Below, piece after piece: positions 1 through 11,768 of a stretch of 64,000 nucleotides of DNA. This stretch comes from Isoetes taiwanensis. Lineage: Eukaryota > Streptophyta > Lycopodiopsida > Isoetales > Isoetaceae. The position numbers and the translations under genes were made by a program. The DNA lies in contig JAJEKV010000049.1 in assembly GCA_021234155.1 (NCBI GenBank), positions 2,385,487 to 2,449,486 of the forward strand, written 5' to 3'. The notes beneath the pieces are model-generated. The model saw nothing but the letters and a program-made list of their open reading frames with translations, ran no database searches and was not told where the DNA came from. How positions within the stretch are numbered: position 1 is the stretch's first letter; the number at the start of each line of letters is the position of its first letter.

Positions 1-69
1 GAGATGCCTCAACGCAATGTGACGTCGTGGAATACCATGATTATGGGTTATTTAAAGCAAGGAAACTCT
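1..69 (+). pseudogene. PPR protein fragment, cut by window edge
   Basis: Frame 1 reads EMPQRNVTSWNTMIMGYLKQG, the start of a plant pentatricopeptide repeat (the MP-x-RNV-x-SWN-x-MI-x-GY pattern of L/S-type repeats in organelle RNA-editing factors). After about residue 22 the frame turns into serine/cysteine-rich text and a stop, and no following repeat unit can be read. The gene would extend to the left outside the window; here its 3' part is broken. PPR proteins bind organelle RNA, but this piece alone cannot be assigned to a factor. Confidence 0.65.
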
Positions 70-283
70 TCATCATCTTGTTGGGTCTGTTGCGATCATC
101 CATATGGGGGGTATGGAGCGGACTACTGAATAGGGGCATTGGGTCTATCTCAGGGGATATTTCTCAAGGCAAACTCGAATTGAGCTCAGACCTTACCTCA
201 TCCTCAATCTTTTTCTCACTTGTATCCTCCTTTTCTTCACTTCCTCACTCAATGGCCTTTGGAAACTAAAAACAGTAGCAACT

Positions 284-750
284 CTAGACAGACAGACCCC
301 TAGGGTACATGAAGTCCCTTAGTCTGGCAGCATTAACTTCAAAAGTAGCATCAACCTTCTTCCTGCTCTTCCTTTCTGCCCTATTCTGTTGTGCCCTTTT
401 GGCAGCCTCTTCCCTTTCAGCCTTCCTTCGGGCCCGAGCTACAAATTGCTCTTTCTTCTGCTTCCAGCCTCAGCCCTTCTAGCCTTTTCAGCTACAAAGG
501 CTTGACAAAAACCATCACTTGATATGTGCACTCTCCCTCCTAGATCTGGCGCAAATCCTCTCTTCTTGCCCTTTTTATCGCAGATGGGCGCTCTAGTGAA
601 TTCCCAGCCATTAGATAGGGGAATATTCTCAGGGATATGCCCTCTAGTGCGATCCCATGCGTACACGTCATTGCGGAATGGGGTCAAACGCTGATGTGGC
701 TCTATTTTCAAGGGCCCGTTGACATCCATTGCCAAGAATTTCGATGTCAT
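284..750 (-). pseudogene. Unknown basic protein fragment with a frameshift
   Basis: About 155 codons on the minus strand look coding but I do not recognise the family. The first part (750 to about 445) contains RNDVYAWDRTRGHIPEN and a Lys-rich turn. A one-base shift near 455-460 moves the reading into a frame that continues through an Arg/Lys/Ala/Glu-rich helix (ARARRKAEREEAAKR) and ends MYPRGLSV, stop at 284-286. Upstream of 750 no continuing frame is visible, so the 5' end is missing or lies in another exon. Probably a decayed gene or transposon piece. Confidence 0.35.
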
Positions 751-2960
751 TTGACTTCAACATAGCAACTGCCACTATTGGATGCACTAAACCAGGAGCG
801 GATGAAGCTTCTCAAACAGTATTCAATGAGGTTTGTCCCACAAGCTTCCCTGCAACACTAGCGCCACATCCCAACAGTTTAAGCTTGTTGATCACCTGCA
901 AAGAGTAAAGACAAGCAAACCAGAGGATTTGAACCCCCTACCAATCCATTTCCCCATCATTTCTTTAACTTGGATGCCTTCTCATGCAGATTGCCTAAGT
1001 TTCTTTCATTCAGATTACATACCCAACTTATGCTCAGCTAGCAACGAAGAGGAGCAAGGAGCAAAGACATCTCTGTCCACCAGCGAATAGAAAATGAATT
1101 AAAGAACACAACCTGTGGAGCACAGCCATACCATTGCAGCAGCAGATATTTCTGCATGGGCCCCAAATTAGAAGACAGAAATATCCATGGCTCTTAAAAT
1201 AGAGAAGAGTGCAAGACAAGCTTCCTGTGTGTGGCACCACATACCTGAGGCAGGCGTTGACAGCAAGCAAAGAAGCCTGAAGCAGAAGTGGAACTGAAAT
1301 GAGGACACATACTGGGGGATTCGAACCCCCTGCGCAGTGCGCAGCTCCAAGCAAGTTGTCCGCCCTTAAAGGGCAAAGGACTATTTCCCATGCACATGCT
1401 AATGAAAATAAACAAATACAGCTCTGTATTTCATTTCTTACCCATCTAATCGACATGCTTATGCATTATCTTTGAATACCAGTTATGTGGTGCAAGAATC
1501 AATAAAGGTCAGCATAAATGAGTCATGCAAATTCGTCTCCTATTCTGCTCATCCATACCACAGCATGATTTGCCTTGTTCCTACTCATAGCATGAAGACG
1601 AATTTCACCCATTTGCATATCCTGTACAATTTACATTCTCATAAAAGACAGAAGGAAGTTTCTACACTTCCACCAAAAACACATACTGCCACAACAATAA
1701 CCTGCTCCAGAACTAATCTACGAACTGTGGTTCTCCATAAGCCGATTGAAAAGGATAGACGACATAGAAAAGAACGGCAAGCTACACATTCCCAATTGTT
1801 GTGCTTGAACAAAGCTAGCAGCAAATAATTTGAAGGTTCGGCCACGGCCTGCATCTGCCCTAGCCACATCTGCCATGGCCGCACTCTGTGTGCAAGCAAT
1901 GAAACGAACAACAGAAAGAGAAGGTAAACTCGTCGCCATAGCCGCACATGCAGCCGCTTTTCCTTTGCCCTTTCTTTAGGGCTGATAACATACCCGTTAT
2001 CAACCCTCCTTTCACCTTCTAAAATCAGCCCAATGGTCGACCCTAAAAAGGAAAAAAAGCTTCCCTAAATAAAGGAGTTTCAAAGATTCCCTTTTGCCCT
2101 TTTTTCATACTTCTTTTTATACAATACAACCCTTAAACCATGTAAACCTTATGTCATAAAACTACGCTTTCATGAACTAGCAAACCATATGCCCCCTAAT
2201 GCCTGAGGGGGTACTTGCAAGCATGTTTGAGATACACCAGCCTGTGTGCGCTGCAACTGGGAGGCAAGTACACCATGTGCACCTATGTGCTCGTCTCCAA
2301 TTGCACGTGTGTGCTGCATATTCCTTGGCTGTGGTGTTTGCTCAACATTTTGGATGTGTGCTAGTTGTGCTTCCCATATTTGTTGCACATCCTCCATGTT
2401 GAGCCCTTCCAATTCATCTTCTTCGTCCTCTTCATGGTGGCCTTCTTCACCCTCCTCCACTGTTGTTGTAATCTTCTCCATAGGCGCCCTCCCAAACCTT
2501 GAACTCTCTTGGCCCGACTTAACCCTTTCAGAATTGAAGAGTCAAATGCTCGTTGCACTAAACCCTGCCTTGATGTTGTGTATATGCTGATGGAAGGACT
2601 TATCAATAACTCTAAAATTGAAAAATGCGTCTAATATCTATATTTTATTTGTCAAGGCATGGAATCCAAACCCAATAAGGTTTAAAAGTTGTGGAAGCCG
2701 TATTTTATAACGTAATATTTGTAATGGTTCTAGGTAGATATTCATAAGTCTAGACATATAATGTTGATGGTGGACTGTGGAATCTGATTTTGTGAGAAGA
2801 CTGATGAATCGAGTTTATAAGGGAGGAGGCTTTACCCCAAATGTCAATTTGGAGCTAGCATGTTGGCATTGGAGCGAGGAGGTCGGCATGGGCCAGATTT
2901 GTATGGGAGCTCCAGATTGAGGTATGATATAGGTCTGGCTCTGCCAGTGGCTATCAATTT
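751..2960. other. Intergenic, no supported gene
   Basis: I see no convincing exon. At 1311-1385 (minus) there is a GGGGGTTCGAATCCCCC T-arm-like hairpin preceded by a GCCC/GGGC stem, suggesting a tRNA-derived remnant, but no anticodon arm can be drawn. At 2170-2481 (minus) an acidic stretch (Glu-rich, then GLNMEDVQQIWEAQLAHIQ) might be a coding relic; its neighbours in other frames argue against a live gene. Confidence 0.3.
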
Positions 2961-2969
2961 TAGGGTTCG

Positions 2970-3110
2970 TGAATGAAAGGGTCCAACTCCACATATGCAC
3001 AAAGCTTTGCTAGTTTGCACTATAAATCCAACTCCACATATCCAAAACATTTGCACCATAAAATCCAACTCCACAGATCCAAAACAGTGTTGCTAATTTG
3101 CACCACAAAC
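2970..3110 (+). repeat. Short tandem repeat, three diverged units
   Basis: A unit of about 35-45 bp built on AAATCCAACTCCACA followed by TATCCAAAACA and TTTGCACCATAAA occurs three times with small differences. No coding role is visible. Confidence 0.6.
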
Positions 3111-4065
3111 ACAAATGATAGAGGCAAATCCATCCTTTATTACCACACCTTCTTGTTTATGGACAAGTTAATCATATTTGTTAAGCAAGAAAAAGATGAG
3201 CCCAAGCCATTTTAATATGTTATTTCTATTGCATAATACATATGCCCATATGAAGTAAGAAACATGGAATATAACATCTCTACTAAGAGGAGAATAAAAC
3301 AACATACTCCCCTAGGTTCAGGCATGGCTGCTCCAAAGCTCCATTGCAATAAACCTAAACAATATATGATATGCTGCCAGAATGAGTGCTTATAAAAATT
3401 TAAAACTTGAAAAGGTTTCAGTGCTTACTATGTAACGCCAGATTTGCTCAAGCTTCCAGCAAAGGATTAGAAGACTTAGATGGCAAAGCTTAAAAATAAG
3501 CGTCAGAATGTGCCTTTTTGTAACTCAGATGCATCAAAATGTTTCAAGACGCTCTGATGCATTTCAAACCAAGAGTCGCCCTAAGCCTGAGCAACCGAAC
3601 CATCTCTCATTTTAAGTTTTGAGAACAAACCATGCTTGCAGCAGCTCTGATGGGGATGCCATAAACCCAGCCAAGCTTAGGATCGGTAGAGGCGGCGAGA
3701 ATATCTTGCCTTAAGAACACCAAAAAAAAAGGAAAAAAAAAAAACCCAGCCTAGGACATGCATCAGCCTCAGTCAATCCATCAGTTGTATTATCAATCCA
3801 AGAACTTGAATTTGCATCCAAATTTGGTACCTATTGTCTGTTAGCCTCTTTTCCTTTTGAAGTCTTGGGATATTGTATAAATAATACTGTTAGTTAATGA
3901 AATACATTCGAACATACAAGCCTTAGTATTTTTGTAAACCAATGTCTCAACCTAGAATAGTATTATACAACCCATGATCTAGTTTTCTGTATATGCATAT
4001 TCAACTAGTGATTATTTTAAGTAGGGCTAAGCATATCCAAGTGTTAATACAGTCTTATATATTTT

Positions 4066-4230
4066 GAATAAGATAAGACAAGATAAGATAAATTTTTACG
4101 TCCACGGGAACCCAACGGGTTTCGGGACGGCACATGCAAGGGCAACAACCCATCTAAAACCTGGGGACTAGGCCCCATCACCAAACACAATAACCAAATA
4201 TTAAAAGGCTACCAAGAATAAGATAAGATA
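4066..4230 (-). mobile_element. Severely 5'-truncated LINE 3' end with TSDs
   Basis: Roughly 135 bp (about 4081-4215) of LINE 3' untranslated sequence on the minus strand. The stretch ACGTCCACGG...GGGACGGCACATGCA is shared with the 3' end of the larger LINE at 48.1 kb. Both sides carry GAATAAGATAAGA (4066-4078 and 4216-4228), read as the target-site duplication left by target-primed reverse transcription. Confidence 0.6.
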
Positions 4231-4269
4231 ATGCTAATGCTAGTAGTAAATTTATGCTTCTAAAATTAT

Positions 4270-4461
4270 CTAGACATAGCCAGTCCAAGGATTGGAAGGC
4301 CATTGATCTAGAATAATTGCTGCGCCTCCCCTGTACACTGCCCATTTCTTTTGCAGGCGGGCTGCCCTCACCTTGCAAAGCTCCTCCTTACGGTTACACA
4401 ATTGAAGAGGAGAGAGGTCCTCCTGTACTGAGAAACTAGTCCCTCTGAGATGGTTTCCATG
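4270..4461 (-). pseudogene. Possible terminal exon of an unknown gene
   Basis: After an acceptor-like TTCTTCAG the minus strand reads 63 codons without interruption to a TAG at 4270-4272, containing NRKEELCKVRAARLQKKWAV and ending WPSNPWTGYV. A second candidate exon lies upstream at 5190-5108: it reads NQEASLYLWPFMHYHKHANV and ends GACTGCAG|GTAATG. I do not recognise the protein. The two pieces may belong to one minus-strand gene, but the joining introns are not proven. Confidence 0.3.
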
Positions 4462-5391
4462 CTGAAGAACATGTAAGGCAAGTCTTTATGACAAAGAGAT
4501 AAAATTCTTTATCCTACTTTTTAGTATATTTCATAGATCAGAATCAAAGTATGTGGAAGGAAAGAATGCACACATATATAACTTGAATTTATGTAATGTT
4601 ACTCTATAGTTCACAGCCACATCGCTTATAGTTTTGTAACCAAAAAATATTCCATTGAGCCTATTTTTCATTCCATAATGCTTATGATGTATCAAGCATA
4701 AAACTACTTATTTTGGACTTTATATCATAATAAGCAAATTACCTGATGGTATATTATTGAAAAACTTAGATAATATTTCTGTAGTATTTCAAGAAATAGC
4801 TGAACAATTCTAGCATATGAGAAATTACTGTATTATGTAAAGATCTAGCAGAATATCACATGCTCTTAAGGTATATTGCTTAAAAAGCAAAAATAACATT
4901 TATCACTAGATACACGTGGGTTTTTTTTTTATAAAAAAAAAAAAAACCCTAAAAACTAGAAAAATGTCACCACTTTTACATCTCTTGTAACTTCTTGATT
5001 TGCTCGTCGTGATTTTTATAGTGTAAGTGTCTTCCCAACTCCAGAAATACCAAAATCTTCCAGCATACAGTAACAAAACGATGACAAAGGTGGGAGAAGC
5101 TCATTACCTGCAGTCAATCAGCATGACATTAGCATGTTTATGGTAATGCATGAAGGGCCAAAGGTACAGCGAGGCTTCTTGGTTTTTCACCTTTCAGCCC
5201 TTGTAACCTTTTGCCATGTAGAAAATAAGGTAACTAAAGTTGATCGTTCAATAGCCATAAAACTAATATGAAAATAAAACAGTAGAGAGTAAGTTGAATA
5301 CTGAAACCTTTTGTGTGAATATTGTTTGTGCAATAAATCAGAAGCTAGCATATAGGCCAGCATATGATCATTCTTTATTCTGGAAAGACTT

Positions 5392-5643
5392 TTATGTTGC
5401 TATAAAGCAGAAGCAATACTTGATTGTCCTCTTGTTCAGAATAAAGGTCATCCTCCTGTTTGTCTCAGGGATGGAGAGTTCAGCCTCTGCTTCTTTGTAT
5501 GAAGTCTTAGTGTTTTGCTTACCATAACTAGCATTGAATTTCTTACTACCAGAATCAGTCTTGGCATCATTGTAGAACCGTTTCTGCCCATTTCCATTCT
5601 TGGGATCAGCCACGAATTCCTGATATTCTAAATCGACAAGCAT
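5392..5643 (-). pseudogene. Unknown coding fragment left of the inversion point
   Basis: Minus-strand reading MLVDLEYQEFVADPKNGNG continues through a Lys/Ser/Asp-rich region to about 5470 and looks like a real exon remnant; the rest of the frame (to 5392) does not. A Ser/Asp/Glu-rich text precedes it in the same frame up to a TGA. It abuts the proposed inversion breakpoint at about 5704. No family recognised. Confidence 0.3.
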
Positions 5644-5703
5644 GCAAGGAACTCAGCTTCTTTCATCTCTCAAGACTTCATCTTCTGAGTTAGATGAGTA
5701 TGA

Positions 5704-6904
5704 ATCTCAGTCTGAGTCCATGTTCACCATTTGAACTGAAGCAAGAATTGCCCGGGTGCAAGTCCATGTGTAAATGGTGCTCTTTATGAAGTTTAAGCAA
5801 GCTGCTTAAAAACGACATATTAGTTAGATCACCCACTCTTTGAGCAACATATAACTCTTGCTTCCTCCGTTGCTCAAGCTTATGGACGTCGACCTCGACA
5901 CTAGGCTTATACCCTAATCTCTTAAATGCATGCCTGGCAAACTCATTATCTCCATGATGCACAAAAAGAGATGCACAAGACCCCCCATTCCAGTAAGGAA
6001 ATATCAACCCTGTTCTTTCCAACTCAGTTGTACGACCAATGCAGCGTATGATAGAGCCATGTCTAACCTGCATTTGCGACTTTCTCATGTTTTTCGTCAT
6101 GGCTTTTACTATCATATCAGGCCTCGCCATACCTAACCGCACATCATCATTCTGAAATTTAACACAATAGGGTTCGTCTTTAAGAAAACTAGAACCCAAG
6201 ATATTGCATTTGAACACCGTTTTATATGTTCCTGAACCAATTCTGGTCCTGTTGATTATTTGAGAGGAATCCACCATTGCAAACCATATAGTCTTGGCAT
6301 CTGCCCTTTTTCTTGTTTCCCACTCTTTATCAGTCTCACCAGGATGCTTGGCTCTAATAGTCTGTGCCAACACTTTCTTAACTAGGTGGGGGGGTTGATG
6401 GGTTTCCTTTCTAAGCTTTCGATTCGTCCAAGCTGTATTCCATTCCACAGCCTTAGCTTTTAGAGACTCTCTCAAGCGCGGACTAGTTAAAGTTGCCACC
6501 GCATGAATCATATTTCCAGTTGTACGGGATACATTGTCATCTATCCAAGCATACCTTTCAGAATCAATCTTTCCAGGTTCTAGGTCTATCATTCGAGGCC
6601 CAAAAGCTCTCTCAGCATCTCTCATGAGAGTTGAGTGGAAGTCTAGCCATCCTTCATCTGTTGTAGTAATCAATTCTAACTCAGATGGGGCGGCGGCACA
6701 TATTCGCTCACAGAGCCAATTCATCAAAGCGGGTCTTAAGGAAGACCATGGTTGTTGGGGTCTTGATCTTTTCCTCTGCGTCTGAGTAGAGGACTCGGCC
6801 TCTGGGTTCATGTGAGGCTCTGCTTCTAGCCTAGGTTCTTCTTTAGGGCTCATGTGAGGCTCTACTGCTTCTAGTCTAAGTCCGTCTAACTCTTGTGGAT
6901 TCAT
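5704..6904 (-). pseudogene. Transposon-borne divergent protein kinase, N-terminal part
   Basis: About 400 codons from an ATG at 6904. Residues 1-190 are a low-complexity acidic/basic leader plus an alpha-helical region. The kinase N-lobe follows: Gly-rich loop RIGSGTYKTVF (about residue 222), a VAIK-like lysine in YCVKFQ, and a catalytic loop HMDLHPGN (HxDLxxxN type) near residue 380. The frame ends just where the DFG segment should come. The missing C-lobe is found on the plus strand at 13581-14027, so the gene was split by inversion. It is unlike the common plant receptor kinases; substrate unknown. It was the first gene inside the left terminus of the hAT-like element. Confidence 0.6.
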
Positions 6905-7924
6905 AGCAGCTTTAGAAGAAACTGTGTATAGCTAGCGATATGCCGACAGTAGCAAAGCAGCAACAATACCTAAAAGTCTGACGAAAAAAAAAAACCCTAC
7001 TTTAGTGAGTGTCAATAAGCCGTGAAATAGTTCATTAAGATTCTAGTAAACTACTGAGTTTCAAGTTTGACGGTTATAGGCACCCTACTGAGTTTCAAGT
7101 TGACGGTTATAGGCACTCTATGGTTAATCTACTGAGTTTGACGGTTCACGGTTATATGAAATGCATTTTTCTCATTCTCTTCAACAAGTTTAACTTATGA
7201 TCTGACCCAGCTTGAGGAAACTCCCTCATAGAGGTTGGCGGCACTCAACTGAACATATTGCATAAGACCACCTGGCAAACTCACAAATATTTAATGAAAT
7301 ATACGCCAATCCCTATATTAGTGTTGGACTTTCGTCAACAACACCGTCAGAAAATAGGATATATCTCATTAAATATCCTCCTGACCTTCCATAAGAGTAC
7401 AACACCCACCTTTCGGGACCGCGTGACCGAAGCCAACAAGCGGCACCAGGAGAGGGCTATACACCTCAATGGAAGGTTGACCCTAGCAATCCTCGACATC
7501 AGCAATGACACCCACCCTCGGCATGGCACAATTTAATGTGGCACACCAGGCGAGGATCACTGCCTCAGCCAAAGATCACTGCCGAAACTCTAAAACCTAA
7601 TCTCTCTTAATCAACTCCCTAACTGCTACTGTTGTCGATAAAAAGGGTAGGCAACCAAATTTCAATTCTTATTTTTTTCTTTTGTTTTTGTTTTATTGTT
7701 TTTTTCCTTCTCATTATTTTATTATTTCTGTTTTATGGTTTTTTTTTTCTCTTTTTTTTGTTCTCTACGAAAATCAGTCTGGATTCGTCCATAGAACAAG
7801 ATGCTCACCATCATCACGTCCCTCGATGGAGGGGCTAGACCTACAATAAAAGAAACAACAAAAAACTAACTAAGTTTGCCTAGAAAACTAAGAAAAAGGG
7901 CACAGGTTGTGGAGAAGGGCACAG
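6905..7924. other. 5' region of the kinase gene; tandem repeats and T-rich tract
   Basis: Contains three diverged copies of CTACTGAGTTTCAAGTTGACGG (7056-7160), a 250-bp segment of unknown origin (7255-7540) and a T-rich tract (7670-7765). In element orientation this is the stretch between the left subterminal repeats and the kinase ATG, so it would hold the promoter; no TATA box can be singled out. Confidence 0.35.
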
Positions 7925-8353
7925 AAGGTTTACCTTGTTCTGCACAAAAAAATTGAAACATCGCCTCGTTATATATAAAAAAAATTTTGCGTGGCGAAAA
8001 CTCTTGTTTAAACTTTACGCGAAAACATTTCGGCGTAAAAGCGAAAACCTTCAAACGACTTTACGCCTTGAACCAAAAAGTTTTCAAAGTTTAAACCTTC
8101 AGGTTCGCTTATGCGAAAACTTTTTCGCGTAAGCAAAACAGAAGGTTCGATTATGCGAAAACTTTTTCGCATAAGAAAAACAGAAGGTTTCGCTTACGCG
8201 AAACCTGGGAAGACTTTCGCGTAAGCGAAAATTAAGATTTCGCGAAATTTTTTTTTCCAGCCGGCAGGTTAAAAATACAAAAAAATACGTATTTAACCTA
8301 AAAATACGTATTTTTGGACTTTATACATCTGGAAAAATAATTTCGTACGTACA
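7925..8353 (-). repeat. Left subterminal repeats of the hAT-like element
   Basis: Many copies, in both orientations, of a motif close to GCGTAAGCGAAA / TTTCGCTTACGC, followed toward the terminus by ACGTATTT-type repeats. The same two-part arrangement occurs next to the right terminus (28980-29345). Clustered subterminal motifs are the usual transposase-binding sites of hAT elements. Confidence 0.65.
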
Positions 8354-8374
8354 GAACCTATCCCTGCATGTTTC
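8354..8374 (-). repeat. Left terminal inverted repeat plus TSD, flipped
   Basis: GAACCTATCCCTG (8354-8366) is identical to the right terminus at 29346-29358; read from outside it is CAGGGATAGGTTC, a hAT-style end. The next 8 bp CATGTTTC (8367-8374) are the reverse complement of the right TSD GAAACATG. Confidence 0.7.
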
Positions 8375-8390
8375 ATACCCCATAATCTAG

Positions 8391-9824
8391 ATGAACCCCC
8401 CGGGCTTCTTCTACGATGCTCCCATCGTATCAAAAGGCGGAGTTCATCCCCCTGATAGCCAAACTAACAGAGCCATCCAATCCTTGACAATGGATGGGTC
8501 ATTTGCCCCCTCTTCCCCCGGGACCGTCCTAGCACATGACATCAATATATCAATAGAGTCACCTCGAAGGGTGGCTACGTCATAATATACATGTAATAGC
8601 ACATCAATAACATCATCATCACAAGGGGGATCATACCCAATGGCTCGGACTCTAGGGTATGGACTGACGGCTTGGGTTTCCAGAAATCATTGCAGACGGA
8701 ATTCATAGGAATGGATTGGGCGGGCATAGAAACATGGCTGTTGGGTAGTCCACTCCATCTACCCCTCCCATGCACACTTTGCAGAGTAGGTTGAAGAGTC
8801 TTGGCCTGCCGGGTGTGTGCATCTCCCCAGTCCCGATGAGGCAGGAGGAGAGTCTCCTCCCCTCCAGAGGCATGCATGCCCACCACAGGCGGCTAAAGGG
8901 CCACTGCCCATAGTCGACTTGAACCTCATTGAAGGTGACGCATCACCCAAGAGGTGTCGAGCTCATGCCTTGCCCACACGCAGTGGCAAACCATTAAGCC
9001 TAGCCTGCTTAGATCCCTAGTAGGCTTTACACACCAGAGGGATCAGTCAGTGATGGGACAAGTCCCCCTTGTTCCACCAGTCTAGCCCCGCCACCCACAA
9101 CCAGGCGGGCTCTTGTACACGGGCCGCATTAATTGGGAATTAATGAGGTTATCTAGGATGTTTCAGGGTCTCTACCCCCCTTCCCACATACACAGGAGAG
9201 CATAGAATGGAACGTCATCATCACCAAGAATTGGAATACTGAATAAGATCTAATCTATCTTACCTAAACATACATGGTTAGGTTCTTTCGTTACGGCTGG
9301 TGATCTTAGGATCTACAAGACTGATATGACTGATCTAACATGCTATCCTAGCTCATTGCCAGGCTAAGAGTCGGCTTTGCACAACATAATTGCAGGTTAC
9401 CTGATCTTTGGCTTGCTCCAGCTCCTCGAATTGCGTCCATGCCTTCATTCTTGCTGAAGACGGCTGCGCCTGAGGAATCTAATGTGCAAAGGCGGCTCAG
9501 CGGGCGTCTGGCAATGCGGAATGGCAGCTTGCCTTGGCCAAAATAGCTCAGGGAAGCCAAAATGCGAAATTGGAAAAGGTTTAGGGTTTCCCCTTTTGTT
9601 CCTTATACATGAACTTTTAGGGTTAGGTTAGAAGGGACCAAATGGGGTATTGCCACTTGGCAAGGGGGTTTAATTGCATATGTTTAATATACATGTGCAA
9701 CATACGAGGTTGCCCCCTAGGCGCAACTCTTTACGACTCTCAAGTACTTGTCCTGGAGACATGTACGTGTGACGTGACAGTATAATATACGTATTCAAAC
9801 CGTATGTTATGCTGGAACGTCACA
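8391..9824 (-). mobile_element. Chromovirus A, 3' LTR
   Basis: About 1.43 kb collinear with the LTRs at 17288-18851 and 26292-27380. The minus-strand start is TGTGACGTTCCAGCATAAC (ends at 9824); the opposite end is worn, so the 8391 boundary is approximate. A polypurine tract (AAGGTTGGGAGAT on the minus strand, 9825-9837) lies directly beside it, as expected for a 3' LTR. Confidence 0.7.
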
Positions 9825-10509
9825 ATCTCCCAACCTTGAATTGATGCTGTCCTCAGCATCACGCGCCTCCCCACCTTGGAAATCTACATACCCTGTAATA
9901 CATTTGATGCATATAATTTTACAACACAATTACCCCAAGGTAATATTTAAGTTTAATTTTTCATAACACATCCTTGTTCAATATCATACTATAATAAGAT
10001 GATCTTTCACCCTCTTACTTTATCATCAATTATTCATAAAATTTTATGGTTTACACCATTATTATTAACATAGTTCCAAAATTCTCTAATTAAGGTTCCA
10101 TATCATCTCCTTGTAACACATTATGACAAAACATGTGTTGCAAGTTTTCGCAATGCGACCTTCCTGCCGCTAGACTCCCGTATTGGCCTGCACGTCCAAC
10201 ACTATGTCAGTATACATTTAATTATTTTAAAGTTGGTTATTAGGGGACCACCCCTTAATTACAATTTATATGGATGCAAGGCTAATCTCCCGGCATAGGA
10301 AGATTATGTTTCTTCCATCTTGGGCATGGAGACAACGCCCTATCATGCCTAAGATGATCACTCATGCCTACACCTTTAGTTGCCTTTGGCGTGAAGGATG
10401 GCGTCCTTCCCGTAGTAAGCATTGACTAGAGGTGTTTTTCTATCAATGCATGCCTGAATGACCTCTTATCTCGCAAGTTCGTCTACTGCCGTGGGATGAA
10501 GTAGACTTT
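9825..10509 (-). other. Chromovirus A, untranslated 3' region
   Basis: Polypurine tract at 9825-9837, then about 670 bp between the LTR and the pol stop. It is related over 10340-10510 to 19490-19690 of element B (shared CATGCCTACACCTTTAGTTG and TAGACTTTTTAATCTACC), showing that A and B are one family. Confidence 0.6.
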
Positions 10510-10749
10510 TTAATCTACCTCACACTCACCTATCGGTTCGGTGTCGACTACTTCGGTGACAGGCCGACCCTTGCATTGCTCCATGAATTGGGGTACTGAT
10601 TCTCCAAATCTGATGTAGTACCCACTAGCATCTTCTACAGGTAAGTGCGTCCATTTTACTAGGTATTGGAGAAATTGGGATCTTCTTGTCTTCTTATAGG
10701 ACCTGTCAAGAAGAACCTCTGGGACGATTTCAAGCTGGCTGTCCGTCAT
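10510..10749 (-). pseudogene. Chromovirus A chromodomain
   Basis: The C-terminal end of the polyprotein: EVLLDRSYKKTRRSQFLQYLVKWTHLP is a chromodomain (hydrophobic/aromatic cage strand and LVKW). Chromodomains in plant chromoviruses guide integration into modified chromatin. It overlaps the integrase frame by 20 bp in another frame, so a one-base shift separates them. Confidence 0.75.
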
Positions 10750-11768
10750 TTTCCAGTAACTCTGTTGTCTTCAATACTTCCTCTGGATTAGGAGTGTGCC
10801 TCTTCAGGAGACTTACATGGAAGACTCTATGGATTTTGAGATTCGCTGGCAGGTCCAACTTGTAGGATTGGCTACCTACTCTTTTGGTTATTCTGAACGG
10901 CCCAGCCGATCTTGGAGCAAGTTTCTTGCAATTGCCGATGCGGAGCTTCGCTTGCTTGACTTTGATATTCAGCCATACATTGTCTCCAAACTGGAATTTC
11001 CTTACCGTTCTGTGCTTATCGGCTATGCTTTTCTGCCTGCTTCTCGCTGCTAGGAGATATCCTCTCACCTCCTCCACTAGCTGCTGTATATTCGATAACA
11101 TCTGCTGAGAGACTTCAACTTTGGACACTGGATTGTGCCACATATCTAGTGTTAGGCATTGATACCCATAATTAATCATGAAGGGCGACATCTGAAAAGA
11201 TTCCTGCTTGGTGCTATTATATGCGAACTCCACCAAGTGAATAAAATCATCCCATTTAGACTGCTTGTTCCAGACATAGTTTTTCAGCATGTCTTCTATG
11301 ATTTGATTTGTGTGCTCCGTCTGTCCATCCATCTGAGGATGATATACCGTACTCATGGAGAGCTTCGTCTGAATCGTGCTGAACAAGTCTTGCCAAAATA
11401 AGCTCATGAACCTTGAATCTCTATCCGAGATTATTTCTCGCGGCATCCTGTGGAGTCTAAAGATCTCTTTGGTGAACAATACGGCAGTGTCTAACGCCGT
11501 GTCTGTGGTCCAGCACGGCACGAAATGTGCCATCTGCGACAACTTGTCCACCACCACCATTAGGGCATCTTTGCCCCTTACGGTTCCCGGGAGCCCTGTG
11601 ATAAAGTCCATGCTTATTACCTCCCATTCCGCATTCGGCACAGGCAATGGTTCTAAAGCTCCAGGGATTCAGAGTTGTTCCGCCTTTGTCTGCTGATGTA
11701 GCTGGCACTCTCGAATGTACCTGGCTATTTGTTTCTTCATGCGGGGCCAGAAGTGGCTGCTTCTGATC
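10730..11768 (-). pseudogene. Chromovirus A integrase
   Basis: Zinc-binding region (11650-11768: [20 protein letters not shown], then CQLH) followed after an in-frame TGA by the DDE core: SMDFITGLP with the first Asp, IISDRDSRF with the second, and the Glu in YHPQMDGQTEHTNQIIEDML. The C-terminal part has the GPF/Y module (APRSAGPFRITKRVG) and HVSLLKRHTP. The usual CxxC of the zinc finger is imperfect. One stop plus a frameshift from the RNase H frame make it a pseudogene. Confidence 0.85.

Larger units (their letters stand above)
5704..8366 (-). mobile_element. Left part of the hAT-like element, inverted
   Basis: This block holds the left terminus, the left subterminal repeats and the 5' two thirds of the element's kinase gene, all reversed relative to the rest of the element (13581-29358). 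Evidence: the TIR at 8354-8366 points the same way as the right TIR instead of facing it; the 8 bp outside it (CATGTTTC) is the reverse complement of the 8 bp outside the right TIR (GAAACATG); and the kinase reading frame breaks off near 5704 and resumes at 13581 on the other strand. Confidence 0.6.

Noticed and set aside
1311-1385. Possible tRNA gene on the minus strand
   Set aside because: T-arm and a D-like stem exist, but the acceptor ends do not pair and no anticodon stem forms; at best a relic.
7258-7536. 92-codon plus-strand ORF
   Set aside because: No motif, antisense to the transposon's gene direction, and its borders do not fit any exon signal.
8100-8240. CRISPR-like regular repeats
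   Set aside because: The motif occurs in both orientations with irregular spacing and a eukaryotic transposon context; these are subterminal repeats.
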